64,000 bases of DNA from Narthecium ossifragum (Eukaryota; Streptophyta; Magnoliopsida; Dioscoreales; Nartheciaceae). Positions 42,893 through 54,449 of the stretch are shown in pieces. The notes under the pieces were generated by a model that saw nothing but the letters and a program-made list of their open reading frames with translations, was not told the origin of the DNA and did no database searches. The number at the start of each line of letters is the position of its first letter. Position 1 is the stretch's first letter. The translations under genes and the position numbers were made by a program. The DNA lies in the NCBI GenBank assembly GCA_963920575.1, contig OY986967.1, forward strand, positions 27,481,137 to 27,545,136, written 5' to 3'.

Positions 42893-43643
42893 TCTATATA
42901 AGATCAGGTTTTATGAGTCACAATCTGATTCATCTATTCCCTCACACGTGACAGCTGAGTCATAGAGAGAGAAGAGAGACACGTGACAATTGAGTCATAA
43001 ATTCAGGAGAAGAGAGGGGCATTGGAGTTGAGGGGTTCGGGGTAGTGGGGGTGGGTGGTTACCCGTCCCAGATGGCACGGGACTCACCTATTTTTATTAT
43101 ATAAGATCAGATTTTATGAGTTACAATCTAATTATTTTCTCACACGTGACAGTTAAGTCATAGAGAGAGAAGGAGAAAATGGGCAAATGGTAACTGAGTC
43201 ATAGAAAGGGGATGAGAGAGGAGGCAATGGGGGTGGGTGGTTAGGGGTTAGTGGGGGTGGGTTGTTACATGTGTTTAGTAGCCACGGGGCCCACCTAGTC
43301 TATGATATAAAATCATGTGGGTTGTTCCTGGTTTGTCCTACGTGGATAATTAAGTTATTATTTAACTCGGTTTGAAAATCAAATTAGAGAGTTCAATAAG
43401 CCACATATTTAGAGAGACAGTAGTTGTTAAAACTATCCGTTTGAAAATTTAGAGATAATAGTTATAAGAGAGTTCAGTTTGTCACATTTCAGTTAGCAAC
43501 ATATTAAAACTGCATGTTTAAAAATTTTAAAAAATAATGTTTCATATTAAAGCAAGTAGTTATTAAAACTGTTCATTTAAAAATTAGAAAAATAATATCT
43601 GACTTAAAAAAGGAAAAGGTGCCAGGCACGAGCAATATACTAG
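42893..43643 (+). mobile_element. Tandem Helitron-like units, one abutting another
   Basis: The first block (42893-43298) starts TCTATATAAGATCAGG after A, contains two diverged copies of about 200 bp (TTTTATGAGT-ACAATCT, CACACGTGACAG), and ends CACCTAG. The next base pair opens a second unit (43299-43643) starting TCTATGATATAAAATC and ending with hairpin GTGCCAGGCAC (43619-43629), ten bases, then CTAG|T. TC/CTRR termini and the 3' hairpin are Helitron hallmarks. The hairpin of the first block is weaker. Neither encodes protein. Confidence 0.62.
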
Positions 43644-44631
43644 TTTCATGTATACTGGAGCTATACATACGCTCAAAAACCGAAACTAGATTAAAAGGTT
43701 TTCCTTTTCCAGGCTCTTAATTATAATAGCCAGAGCGCACCAATAATAAATACATGAAAGACAAATATTAAAACAACTAAAAATATGAAATTAAAAGCAA
43801 TGGCACATAAAAAATTCCTGTGAAATTGGAAGGGGAAAACCACTGACCAACTCCAAATAATCTTCCACTGGGAATATATCTCTCAAACCATAAAGTAATT
43901 TAGCAAAACAATCATAAATTAATCTCTTATTTAGCTGATCTAGAATTTACAACGAATCCCGGCAGCATGATTGATACAAGGCATCAACCTAACTTATTAT
44001 GAAAACAAAGGCAGGTATAGATACATCTTCAAATAATCAAAGCACTAATTGACAACAATAACTCTGCATCTAATTGAATAATTAAACGAGGAATCCTGTA
44101 TTGGGCCATCGCCTTAACTTCTCTACAAGTTGGGCCGGCCTCATTTTTTCAGGTATAAAGTATACGACCATTTCAGAAGTCCTGTATCCATGTTTCTTTG
44201 AGTATCGATTCAATATGCTGACAAATCTATTACGACCCGTTTGGATCGAGAATAAATATACATGAATTTCATTTCTGTATCCAAACACTTTATTCATAAT
44301 CTTATATAATTATCTTTAATATTTACATAACTTTTATTTTATCCTTATACAAATTTATTCTATTTTCAAACCAAACGGCCCTTTATATAATTATAATAAT
44401 GGTGGGTTATATTATAACATCTGAGTCATAATTCATTTATGAAAAAAAAAGAAAGGATAGTTGGAGTATATGACCACTATGCAACTGACACAGATCCATC
44501 TAGTTTTTTATTATATTATATAAAAAATGGGTAATGACGTGGCATCTAAACCATGACCCGGGTGCACGTGGTTCTCCTGTAAAATTCAACCATTCGTTCA
44601 TCCTTCTCTCTCCACCACCACCAAGATCCAA
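43644..44631. other. Intergenic DNA before the 44.6-kb gene
   Basis: AT-rich DNA containing the Tourist-like MITE. The last 100 bp, with ACCCGGGTGCACGTGG and a CT-rich stretch ending at the start codon, is the likely promoter and leader of the next gene. No other coding signal. Confidence 0.45.
44233..44382. mobile_element. Tourist-like MITE, 150 bp
   Basis: Inverted ends CGACCCGTTTGG and AGGGCCGTTTGG (reverse complement of the right end) flank an AT-rich core. TTA lies on both sides (44230-44232 and 44383-44385), the 3-bp target used by PIF/Harbinger elements. Subterminal AGAATAAAT / AGAATAAATT blocks are also inverted. Confidence 0.65.
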
Positions 44632-45393
44632 ATGGCCTCCTTGCTCTCTCGCAGGCTAAACCCTAGACTTCTCCTGCAAAACCCTAACCCTAGCTATCTC
44701 TTCCCCCTCTTCCAATCCACCACCAGCAAGTTCAGAGCTTTATCTGAACCAATACCCACCAACCCCATCCCCATCCCTCTGTATTCCACCACCTCCTCCT
44801 CCAAGCTCCCAATATGCCCAAAATCCTCACGAGTCCTCCTTCTTAGAGAACCAATTCCTAGTTGGTTAGCGTCCCAGTTTGCGAGGCAGCTCTCCTCGGC
44901 TCCGCCGGAAAAGCCCGACTCCGGCGATGCGGAGGGGCGAAACGGCACCCAAAATTTCGAATTCAGGCACCAAGAGATCGTCGGCCCCACGGTGGAGCGC
45001 GACGTCTCAGCGCTCGCCAACGAGACCCGGCAAGTACTGGACGGACTGAGGAAGTCCACCTACGATCTCAGCACCGCCCTCGCCTTGCTCGGGATGGCCA
45101 ACCTCGGCCTGGGGGCTTGGATCGTCTTCGCCGTCCGGCCACCAGAAGAAGTCCTGATCCAAGGGCTTGCAGCGTTCGCGTTCCCCTTCTCGTTGGCGTT
45201 CTTGATGCGCCAGGCATTGAAGCCGATGACCTTCTTCAGGAAGATGGAGGAGCAGGGCAGGCTCCAGATTCTCACACTGGCTCTCCAGGTTACCAAGAGC
45301 GTGAACCTCTTGCTCTTAAGAACAAGGGTGGTCGCCTTTTGTTGCACCATTGGTGTCACCTTCGGAACAGTGGCGGTCTTATGGTTCCGATAA
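44632..45393 (+). CDS. Plant protein of unknown function, probably mitochondrial, three membrane segments
   Basis: An intronless 253-residue frame with high GC in its second half. The N-terminus MASLLSRRLNPRLLL is Arg-rich and free of acidic residues, as in mitochondrial presequences, with a possible cleavage near ARQLSSAPP (about residue 90). A hydrophilic part with conserved look (VERDVSALANETRQVLDGLR) leads to hydrophobic segments at about 149-167, 176-193 and 233-251. I do not recognise the family and assign no reaction. Chloroplast import is an alternative. The start is the first ATG after a short CT-rich leader. Confidence 0.8.
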   Translation: MASLLSRRLNPRLLLQNPNPSYLFPLFQSTTSKFRALSEPIPTNPIPIPLYSTTSSSKLPICPKSSRVLLLREPIPSWLASQFARQLSSAPPEKPDSGDAEGRNGTQNFEFRHQEIVGPTVERDVSALANETRQVLDGLRKSTYDLSTALALLGMANLGLGAWIVFAVRPPEEVLIQGLAAFAFPFSLAFLMRQALKPMTFFRKMEEQGRLQILTLALQVTKSVNLLLLRTRVVAFCCTIGVTFGTVAVLWFR

Positions 45394-45817
45394 GATTGTA
45401 GCTCTTGGAGCTTTTCTCTGCTACATTAAGGTGAGTTTTGTATCTCGAATTGGAACATCTATTAGAGATAGTTTTCCCTGGCTGATGATGCTGCTTGTTT
45501 AAGTACTTCTTGGTGGATTTCAATTTGATTGTTGCTTTGAATATAAAAAGAGAATCTTTTTTTCCAGCTTTGTAGGATGTGTAGATAAGCGTGAAGTGTT
45601 GCATTTCTACAGTACAATAAGCTTATAGGAAGAAATTTTTGTTCTCTCATTCAAACTTAGACTTCAGTAAGAGAAGAAAGGAATACAAGGTTTAGCGACA
45701 ACCATACTCTCCAAAGCCATCCTTTGGGTTCAAATTCTGGAAATAAGAAATTTAATCCTGCACCCATGCTTCATTCTACACTTAGAATTTCAAAAGAGAA
45801 AGCGAAAGTGTGGCAGA
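45394..45817. other. Convergent 3' flanks
   Basis: Between the stop codons of the 44.6-kb gene and the NEK kinase on the opposite strand. AT-rich, presumably both 3' untranslated regions. No other feature. Confidence 0.5.
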
Positions 45818-48800
45818 TTAATGCATTCTGGATCCCCTTCCAAATTGGGATGGGCACATGAGACTCTTCGTTAGCCAGATTGCAGTTTCTCTGGATGATA
45901 CAGCTTCTTCTCCAAATGGCCTCAGCACGCCAGCGAGCTCCTCAAATCTCTCCTGCTTTAATAGCTTTGCGCATAGCTCGAGGAGAGACTCCAAAGCATC
46001 AGCTCTTTGCCGGACGATGCTCACGTTGTCCCACTCAGCATGTGTACTGTTTTCCTGTAGAGGGGTCAGTGCACCCATTGCGGATGTTTCATCTGGAATT
46101 GCATCTATCTCATGCAAGAAAGTCCTCCGTCGCACTGGTTTGATAGTATTAACTGCTATCTTTAGAGCTGCTTCTCCATTGTTGACTGCTGGCTCAAGTT
46201 GTATGGAAACATCGTCTAGCCTTTTACCGTTTTTATCCACAAAAGCCGCCTTCACCTCTTGGGAACTGCTTAAACTGTTCTCTCCTTTGCTATGTAATTC
46301 TTGTGCAGTGCATTCACCTCCATACCTTACTTCTTTGCCTGCAGTGGCATCTTTGAAGACATCTATAGTTGTGACTAGCGGATAGCCACCGTCTTGCTCG
46401 CCTTTAACTTCAGCATCTTCACTTCCAGAGGCCGGTGAACTGCTGGGATCAACCCTCTTGATTACAACAATATTCAAGCTAGGAGTGGAATTCGTATCTG
46501 AAATGTCGTTTGGCTCGCTTGATGCGCTCGCTTTGTCCCTTCTTGATGCTCGTTCTGCATTACTTGGCATGTTTATAGGTTTTGTTTCTGCCTCACTGCA
46601 TTTGATGGTATTGCTGTACTGTGGCTGGTTATGATGTCTTCTTCTTGCTTGTTTTTCTTGTGAACCATTGCTATTACTCTTTATTGGGAGGTACAAGGGA
46701 GAAGGGTTGCTGGATTCAGCTATATATGGTTGCAAATGAGGGTCTCTCAATAGCTCTGCAGCCTAGAGCATAAATATGATGTGAATAGTATGTATGCTGG
46801 TATTAAAGTGAATTGATAGTCTAAACTTGCAGAAACTCACAGTTGGTCTAGATTCTGGATTCTTTCTGAGCATACACTTGATCAATCTTTTCCTGTCATC
46901 AGAAAGCCAATCATCTTCATTTGCAGTTGCAACTTATCGAATTTATGAACTTGATAGTGTAGATGTTGCTGTTAAAGTTCGACCATGTCATTAATAGGAG
47001 ACCACTTACAATGAAGAGGAGTAGATGGTGGGTAGGGGGGATATGGAAGATCGATTAATCTTGTTGATCAATCCAGTCATGTCCTAGTGAAGTTTATCAT
47101 CAAGAAAGGGTTTGATTTTGATTAGACAAGTGGCTAAAAGTATGCTCTATCTGTTGTCAAAGCATTTGGAGGTGCACTTACAGGAGCTCTGAATGCAGGG
47201 CGATGAGCTGCAATCTCAAACATACAACATCCTGCAGTGGTGAAAACATATGATAGTGTACTTTGATTAGAACATGGGTCTAATAAAGAGCATAAGCAGT
47301 GGTAACACCAATAACTACATTGCTAGTTCTCTGAAACATAGAGGAAGATGACAACGACGATCTCACCAAGTGACCAAATATCTGATTTGTAGCCATACGG
47401 TATGTCTGTTAGTATCTCAGGGCACATGTAGTTTGGAGTTCCTACAACCTTCAAAAGGTACAATATAGGGCTCAGTACATAAATGAATCATACAGGATAG
47501 GGAGAAAATTAGGTGCATTGGCTACATTAGGTGAGAACTTTTCTCAGTTTTCTTCTAGAATCCAACCAAACTTATCTAGGCAGTGCAAAAATTAGAAAAC
47601 AAGTGCTTACGGAGGAAGCAAGGTCTTCTGAATTGAGCAGCTTTGCAAGTCCAAAGTCACCTAAAATTTCAGCAAAGGAAAAATTACGTTAAAAAACTCG
47701 AAAAATTTGTAGGAGACATTCGATCATAACTCTATGCTTCTGCAGTTTAAATGATTGATGATGAGGTCACATGAAGTTGATCTGTAACGTTCTATATGCA
47801 ATCAATTTCTGATTCTTTATGCTTTCTGGTTCTTAGCAACATCTTATTTAAGTGAGATCATGATCATGGATACTCTGTTCTTCTATGCCAATGTGAGTAC
47901 GGAATGATGCCCGTCTTCTGTGGTCTTGAATTGTCTTACCTAGCCGGATGTCACCATCCTTCGTTAGGAATATATTTGAGCACTGCAATCAAATCAAAAG
48001 GTAGCAGCTTAGTTAGTTACCTTTGTCAATGTTATATTAGAGGATTTTGGGGATGGTGGCACCTTAAGATCCCTATGGAGCACACGATTAGAATGTAGAT
48101 AGTCGATGGCGAGCAGCAACTGGGTCAGCCATTTGCATACCCTCTGATAGATAGAAGATTAAGGTTGTTGGCAGCTTATTCAATAGTTTTAGGATATAAT
48201 GGTAGTATACCAGTTGTTTCTCCTCACCTCCTCTGGAAACAGAACTCCTCTGGCCTTCTTTATCCTCTCATCCCTGAACTTTATGCAAGAGTTTAGTGGA
48301 AGAGCTATTGCAGGGAAAGGAGGATTTTGAGAAAAGTGCAGCTTAGTACATACATGTCTCCACCTTCACAATAACCAGTCACAATGCACACATAGCTTCC
48401 CTGTATTAGAAACTGAGGTTAATACATTTGAGATCATTCAAGTGTATAATTGATTTGCAAAGTATTGGCTAAAATCATATTATTATTATTGTAGATAAAC
48501 TGCACAGCTTAGATCTAAAATGGTTTGAATCAAGTGAGTCAGTCAACCTCTTCCACCCATCCATCTCTGTATTCCACTATGTATGGGTTGCTGAGACTTG
48601 CAATCAAAGCCATCTACACCAAACGAAACAAAATGTATATCAATCAGATGCATGGCGACTAACATCATAACTTTTTACGTAGTAACTCAGGAAGGATTGA
48701 ATCAAAGACAGGCTCATCAAGGATATATAGAATTAGACCTCCTGGTAGGCGGTGCGTTGGAATTTCTCCGTTTGCTTGGCCAGCCGTATCTTCTTCAAAA

Positions 48801-48995
48801 CATACCTGCAAACACGTTGCCGATTAATTAATTTACACAAAGAGATGGAGATCCATTACTGATCTACACGAGTCTACTGATCGATGGACGGACGGCTCAG
48901 TACCTTCTCCGATCGGCCTTGTGGACGACGAGGAACGCGGAGCCGAAGGTCCCCCGGCCGATCTGCTGCTCCACCTCGTACCCCTCCTCTCCCAT
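45818..48995 (-). CDS. NEK: NIMA-related serine/threonine kinase (NEK), 13 exons
   Basis: Plant NEK kinase, a family linked to microtubule organisation and directional cell growth. Minus-strand exons: 48995-48904, 48805-48739, 48613-48548, 48400-48354, 48273-48228, 48143-48063, 47982-47940, 47660-47611, 47448-47367, 47231-47182, 47083-47010, 46892-46841, 46762-45818; 564 residues, all phases fit. The kinase domain shows the glycine loop [12 protein letters not shown], the ATP-binding Lys35 (VLKKIRL), HRDLKCSN with Asp131, DFG 149-151 and GTPNYMCPE, then the plant NEK sequence [17 protein letters not shown]. The long last exon encodes a low-complexity regulatory tail ending in a region rich in Leu and Glu. 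The start ATG directly precedes the kinase domain. Confidence 0.95.
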
Positions 48996-49549
48996 CCTCT
49001 CCTCCCATTTACCGACAGGCATACCGGCTCTTCTTAAAACCTCTAGCGGCCAATGGAGCTGGACCTACTACTGCGTACCTAGCGTACGTATTAAATGGCG
49101 ATCACGGCGAAGGGGCTGTGGCAGTAATGGATCCGCACGCGAGAGCCATGGGATGGAGTAATATATAGGAGGAGGAGGAGGAGGAGGAGCTAGATATAGG
49201 AGAAGAGGAAGAGGAGGGGGAGGAGGGTAGGATAAGCTTCATTTGATGATGGGAATATATGGTGGTGGCTTGGAATTGAAGGAAGGTGAGAGAGAGGGAT
49301 GGTGGAGGAGGGGTAGGGGAATAGTTTTGGTTGGTATTTAAATGGGGAAAGTGGTGGGAAAAGGGCGAAAGGCATGGCTGGCCGGAAATGTTTTGCTTAA
49401 AGATGGAGACTGCTGTGGTTGGAGAGAATGATTGAGGAGTCTTGTGTGATGATGAGGTTAGAGAGGTTACCTGCCTACCTCTAATAAGACGCACAAATCT
49501 TGTCTGGTTTTGACTTTAGATTTTTAGTTTTTGATCTTTGAATTTACTA
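48996..49549 (-). promoter_or_regulatory. NEK leader and promoter with purine/pyrimidine repeats
   Basis: Upstream of the NEK start on the minus strand. On the gene strand a (CTC)n tract at about 49169-49190 and further CT-rich sequence to 49300 probably lie in the 5' leader or core promoter. Such Y-patch-like tracts are common near plant start sites. No TATA box that I trust. Confidence 0.4.
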
Positions 49550-49557
49550 GTAGAATC

Positions 49558-49969
49558 TAGGGCGGCTGTCATTGAGCCGAGCCGCGGTTTGGCTTGCTCG
49601 AGCCTTGCTCGAGCTTAAGCTCAGTTCTTTTAGTCGGGCTCGGGCTGAGTCGAGCCTAAAAGCTCGGCTCATGCTCAGCTTGTAATAGGTAACATTAAGC
49701 TCTAGCTCGACTTGTGAGCTTCGGATCCAAGCTCTCGAACCTATACAATATATATACATGTACTTAATACATATATTATATACAAAATTTAATCGGACAG
49801 AGCTCAGGAGCTTTCGAGTCGAGCCCAAGGTTGATCGAGCTCAATAATGAGCTGAGCCTTAATCAGGGTTTGAACTCTGCTCGAACTCGAGTTTAATCAG
49901 GCTTGAGCTGAGCTTAATCAGGCTCTGGCATGAGCTACTCGATTAAAGCTCATTTCATTTACAACCCTG
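49558..49969. mobile_element. hAT-type MITE rich in GAGCTCG motifs
   Basis: Ends TAGGGCGGCTGTCATTGAG and (reverse complement) CAGGGTTGTAAATGA have the hAT-like YAGGG start. Flanks GTAGAATC (49550-49557) and ATACAATC (49970-49977) match at six of eight bases, a plausible eroded 8-bp target duplication. The interior is full of repeated GAGCCGAGC, GCTCGAGC and GAGCTCAG words. It has no coding region. Confidence 0.6.
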
Positions 49970-49977
49970 ATACAATC

Positions 49978-50775
49978 TGTTAGTAGGATGGGAAGCCCTC
50001 GACCCACATCCCCGGGATAAAAAGCTTAACTAATTAAAAAAAAAAACCTATTAGCAAGGGTAACAAATCTTATCCGTTTGTACGATGATATGATGTAGAA
50101 AAGAAATGACCCAGACTACACGGGGAGAACATGCCTTCTTTATGGAACATCAATTAGTCAAGTGGGTCCGTATCCAATTTTACTACAAACCGGGTTCTTA
50201 CTTGCATCCAAGGTCATGGTTTGTGTCATTATTGGCGATGTATTATATGCAAATGGACTTTCATATAAGTCCAATGTATTTTTGTTTGGTGACCTATCAT
50301 AGTATCATATAGCATTTGAATGCTACCATTTGAGTAGCTCAAGTGGCCACCTCGGTTGGTTTGCTCCTGCGCACCTACTTGGTTGACATGGTCCTATGAT
50401 CCTGATAATATCATATTTCCTTTGAAAATCATAGAAATCCTTTCAAAAATGCCATTCTCTTCCATTAAGAGCCTTAATTTTGATAAAAAAAAGACTAAAT
50501 TACTTAAATAGCCTTTCCAGCCTTGTATAGCCATCTAAGTGCTCAAAAGTATTTAAGGCATTTAACAGATTTTAGTCATGATTAAGACTGTTAATTAGAG
50601 AGAAAGGCATTTATAAAAGAACTGTACGTTTCCAGAGAAGATTATAAGGTGAAAGATGTTACAAATATATATAGTAAGTTTTGAGAGTAAATAATATATT
50701 AACCCTGTATTGTTTTTCTACGCGGTCATTCGAATTTTTATCTTTTAAATGAGTTTAGTTCAACATGTAGAAATT
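49978..50775. other. Intergenic DNA
   Basis: AT-rich, with a run of A at 50035-50047. The open frame at 50106-50312 has no recognisable features. Nothing else seen. Confidence 0.45.
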
Positions 50776-50778
50776 TAA

Positions 50779-51546
50779 GGGGCTTTTTGGTTGGGTTATC
50801 GCATGATGCACCCTGATACCCCGATCCCCGTTTCGTTCCCATGATGCATGACATGATGCACCCTGATACCCTGATCCATCGTTTGGTTCACACGATGCAT
50901 CACGCAACACATGCATCCCACAATGTATTTTCAGCTGATTTTGTGCATCATATGAATGATGCACCATCGTGCAAGTTCTTCACCGGTGAACCCGCCGATG
51001 ACCTTTCATCAAGGACGTCATCTCTTCCAACTCCCCGGCATCTCCCGTGCTCTTCACAGGCGAACCCACTCTAATGAGGTCTCCACCTCGCCCTTCCCAA
51101 CCCCGTCAAGTTCAAGATCTGGTCGTCTCGTCGATCGGCAACCCTTCTCCAGCCGTGACCAGGCAAGATCCGCCACCACCTCCCTCCATTGCTCCCGTCT
51201 TCGTCCCCTCCAAAGCACCGCCGTCGCCCCCTTTCGATCCACTGCTTACGTAGCCCAATGGCTTGATTTGACCCGATGGTTCGACTCCCCAGCTTCCCAC
51301 GACCCCTTCTCCCTTGGTCCTGAGCTCCGACGAGGTCTCCTTTCCGCCAATCCTATTATGGCAGGTTCTCAGCCGTCGGGTCCTCCCTTCCAGGTTAAAT
51401 GAGATCAGGTTGCATCATATGATCCTAAAGGCAAACCAAACACCAGCATTAGATGCCCGATGCTTGCATCTCACGATGCATACATCTTGACCACCATGCA
51501 TCCCACGATCAAGGTGCATCGACGATTCACGCAACCAGACACACCC
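50779..51546. mobile_element. PIF/Harbinger-like non-autonomous element with GC-rich core
   Basis: Inverted ends GGGGCTTTTTGGTTG and GGGTGTGTCTGGTTG (reverse complement of the right end) are flanked by TAA on both sides (50776-50778, 51547-51549). The outer 200 bp on each side are built from ATGATGCA/TGCATC words. The core (about 50975-51400) is GC-rich and exon-like, unlike the rest, so it may be a captured gene fragment, but I recognise no protein. No transposase. Confidence 0.7.
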
Positions 51547-51549
51547 TAA

Positions 51550-52372
51550 GTCAATGCCACGATGCCACCGGCCCCACCTCCTTGGACCACCCTCCTTTGC
51601 CCACAGCTTCGATCAGTACAAGATCCCAATAGCATATCACTAGAATCTTATTTCGTATGAGAAGAATATATTTTGTGTGGGTTCGAATATTCGGTCACGT
51701 AACTCACAGTAGTGTCGCTCACGCAGACGCCAACTCAAATGGGCAAAATCCATCCTCACAACGTTCATCCTGTTATAACAAACTGGTGTCAATTCGGATA
51801 CTGTCACATCGATCTAACACAAAAAAAAAAGAAGAAAAAAAAATCAATTAATTTCATTCAGTTTTATCCTTAAAACTTAATTGATCCGATCAACTGATAT
51901 GATCCTCAAACCTTCTTCTTTTCTCTCTATATTACCTCCTAATTAAATAAAAATATTTCATAAAAAGCTCATGTGTCATCATTTGTGGCAAACAAATTTG
52001 TGTTGGGTTCGGGATCAAAGGAATCAAAAAAATATCCCCAAAAAACTAGTACTCTAAAAACTAAAGAAAAAATGGTTTTTAAAAATATAATATCCAATAA
52101 TAAATTTGATAGGATATTATTTAATAATAATATATTATGACAAATAGTAAATAAATATTTCAGTAAAAAAATTCGTCTATTTTACCCTTTCCCCTCCTCC
52201 ATAGCTCCACTCCTTTATTTACCTTACCCCTTCTCCACTCCACAGCTTGGTCAACCGTTCCACCACGATATATATACCCACTCCTCTGTCTCTCCTAGTC
52301 ATCTCTCTCGCTTTCCACCGCCAATCATACCCAAGCCCTAGCTGCTCCGCCGCCGGCGCCGCTGGCGCCAAG
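51550..52372 (+). promoter_or_regulatory. Upstream region of the PRELI-domain gene
   Basis: Mainly AT-rich intergenic DNA including A-runs at 51820-51842 and 52060-52140. The last 170 bp contain TATATATACCC near 52270, a possible TATA box about 100 bp upstream of the start codon, and a CT/CCGCC-rich leader. No other coding region seen. Confidence 0.4.
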
Positions 52373-52942
52373 ATGGTGCGGGTGTTCACCCAGGAGCACG
52401 TGTACCACCACCCGTGGTCCCGCGTCACCGCCGCTTCTTGGCGCAAGTTCACCGAGCCCTCCAGCGTCACCAACCTCTCCCACATCCTCGATGTCCATAC
52501 CCTCTCCCGCCGCCTCGACCCCTCAACCGGCCGCCTCCACACTGTCCGATTCGTCACCGTCAGCTCCCCCCCGCTCCCCTACCTCATCCGCCGGGTCCTC
52601 GGCCGCGAATCCGTCGTCGTCCACTGCGTTGAGACCACCGTCGCCGACGCCCGACGCCGATCCATGGAGATCGTGTCTCGCAACGCCACTTTGAGAAGCC
52701 TCATCGAGGTGGAAGAGAGGTCGGTGTACGAGCCGCACCCGGAGGATCCGGAGAGGTGGACGATGTTCCGCCAAGAAACCAGCATCAGGTGTACGCCTCT
52801 CTCGGCGCTGGCGGCCCTCGCCGAGAAAATAGAGCAGCGATGCGCCGATAAGTTCTTGCAAAACAGCGCGAAAGGGAGAGAAGTTGTGGAGCGGATTTGC
52901 AAGTACCTCGAAGCCGAGTCGAGCCCCGCCGCCACGGGATGA
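52373..52942 (+). CDS. PRELI/MSF1-domain protein (SLMO/Ups-like), mitochondrial lipid transfer
   Basis: An intronless 189-residue protein of the PRELI family, which carries phosphatidic acid or phosphatidylserine across the mitochondrial intermembrane space. Family features: the opening MVRVFTQEHVYHHPWSRVTAA, LDVHTLSRRLDPSTGRLHT, the FVTVSSPP-LPYLIRRVLG segment, SMEIVSRNATLRSLIEVEE and YEPHPEDPERWTMFRQET. I place the start at the ATG at 52373, because an upstream in-frame ATG would add 42 residues unlike the family. The protein needs no classical presequence; import by a conserved N-terminus is known for this family. Confidence 0.92.
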   Translation: MVRVFTQEHVYHHPWSRVTAASWRKFTEPSSVTNLSHILDVHTLSRRLDPSTGRLHTVRFVTVSSPPLPYLIRRVLGRESVVVHCVETTVADARRRSMEIVSRNATLRSLIEVEERSVYEPHPEDPERWTMFRQETSIRCTPLSALAALAEKIEQRCADKFLQNSAKGREVVERICKYLEAESSPAATG

Positions 52943-54440
52943 GGTTAGGATTTCGATACTTGTTTCAATCCTATTGGAGTCATCTTATGGTGCTGATTAC
53001 TAGAACTGTTTGTGGGTTTGTTTACCATGCTTCGAGTATTGCATTTGAGATGCTTTCCAAGAATTCGTAGAGGGTTTATGATCTATAAGATATGGTCGAT
53101 GTTCTGGTGATTGAGATTTGAATCAAATTACGTAAGTCTTGATTCAGATTGAAGAAAGCTTAGCAATTGGAGCTTTTGATGTTAAATTTTCTAATTTTAA
53201 TTGGTAACTTTGGATGAGTTATGGATTGTTCATGATTGGGGTTTGACTTCGACTGGAGATTTTATAACAAGTTCATCTATCGAGAAGAGCAAAACAGTAT
53301 AGTGGTTCAATCTGCCAATATTCCTATCATTCGTGGCATCTGAAGAATTAGCTCAAATCATCTATGAGGTTATGTCTTCTCTTTAACAGGCAGAACCTTC
53401 AGCTATTGATGGTACTGCACCTCATACTTTTGACGTTGCACTTCATATTCTTAAGGTGCACTTCTTTTTAATGTCCTAAAATGCGCTTAGTAGCATATGT
53501 AGATTGGTGATTCTTTAATGTTCTAACATTGAGGTTATGGCCCCAATCACCTTTAAGTGCATCATGCCTTTTGTAGTTTGTATGTGTCTTCAAGGTCACT
53601 TAGTCTCGGTAATTTTTGAACCTGATAGAAAGCACGGGAGTCATGTCATAGATCATGAATATGAACCTTCTGATTTGCCATCTGACCAAATTATGTGATC
53701 TGGAAATGAACTGACATGCAAAATGCGTCTTTGATCTGCCAATCGATGTAGCGTCGAGCTAATATCTGCAGCAGTTGTTTGCCATCTTGAGTGATTCCAA
53801 GTCCAATCCCTCAGCCACTTCCAACCTCACAGCCTTTTTTCTCCCTTTTCTGACATGTGGCTTCCTCGCACAAACTGAAGTCAGAGGTAGATACCCTTAT
53901 TGCTGTGCCATTTTTTTGCCTAAACCTTCTAGCTCTCACACAGAGTACCCAGTGTTGTGGCCGAAAAGAGTTCCCAAATTCTGTCTTTGGTGTAAAAGGA
54001 GGGTCCTTAGGAGGGATGTCAGGATCAGCAGATTTTGCCACTTCAGTGAGACCGGATGTAAACAACACTATGCTACCATTCATCATATCTGAACACGTTT
54101 TTCTTTGCTTCCATGCTTCATTTTGCCAAATGTCATCCATTATTTGAGATGTTTTACCATTTTCCGAATTCATCCTTCAGATAGACACTGTTTTGTGCAT
54201 AGTACATCTGAAAAGCTCAGTCATCAGAGTCTCGACAAATATACATCCAGGCCTGAATATTGAAATTTTATTAAGGATACTTTTGTTAACAAGAAGAATA
54301 AATAATGGCATGTCATGCTCATGGTCAAAAAGAGCCTATGAGAGTGTTGCCACGGTCTTTCTCATAAGGTATGTGCTCTTAGTTCTCTGCCCATCTATCT
54401 TGGTTGTTCACCAGAAAAGGTGTCATGTATGAGTGCCTGG
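52943..54440. other. Intergenic DNA after the PRELI-domain gene
   Basis: AT-rich sequence. Its first part is the likely 3' untranslated region. Overlapping open frames at 53775-54173 on both strands have no features I recognise and their codon use is not convincing. No TIRs or LTRs seen. Confidence 0.4.
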
Positions 54441-54449
54441 AGCTGGACG

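Noticed and set aside
53775..54173. Overlapping 96-120-residue frames on both strands
   Set aside because: No recognisable motif, ordinary composition, and no flanking splice or promoter pattern to support a gene.
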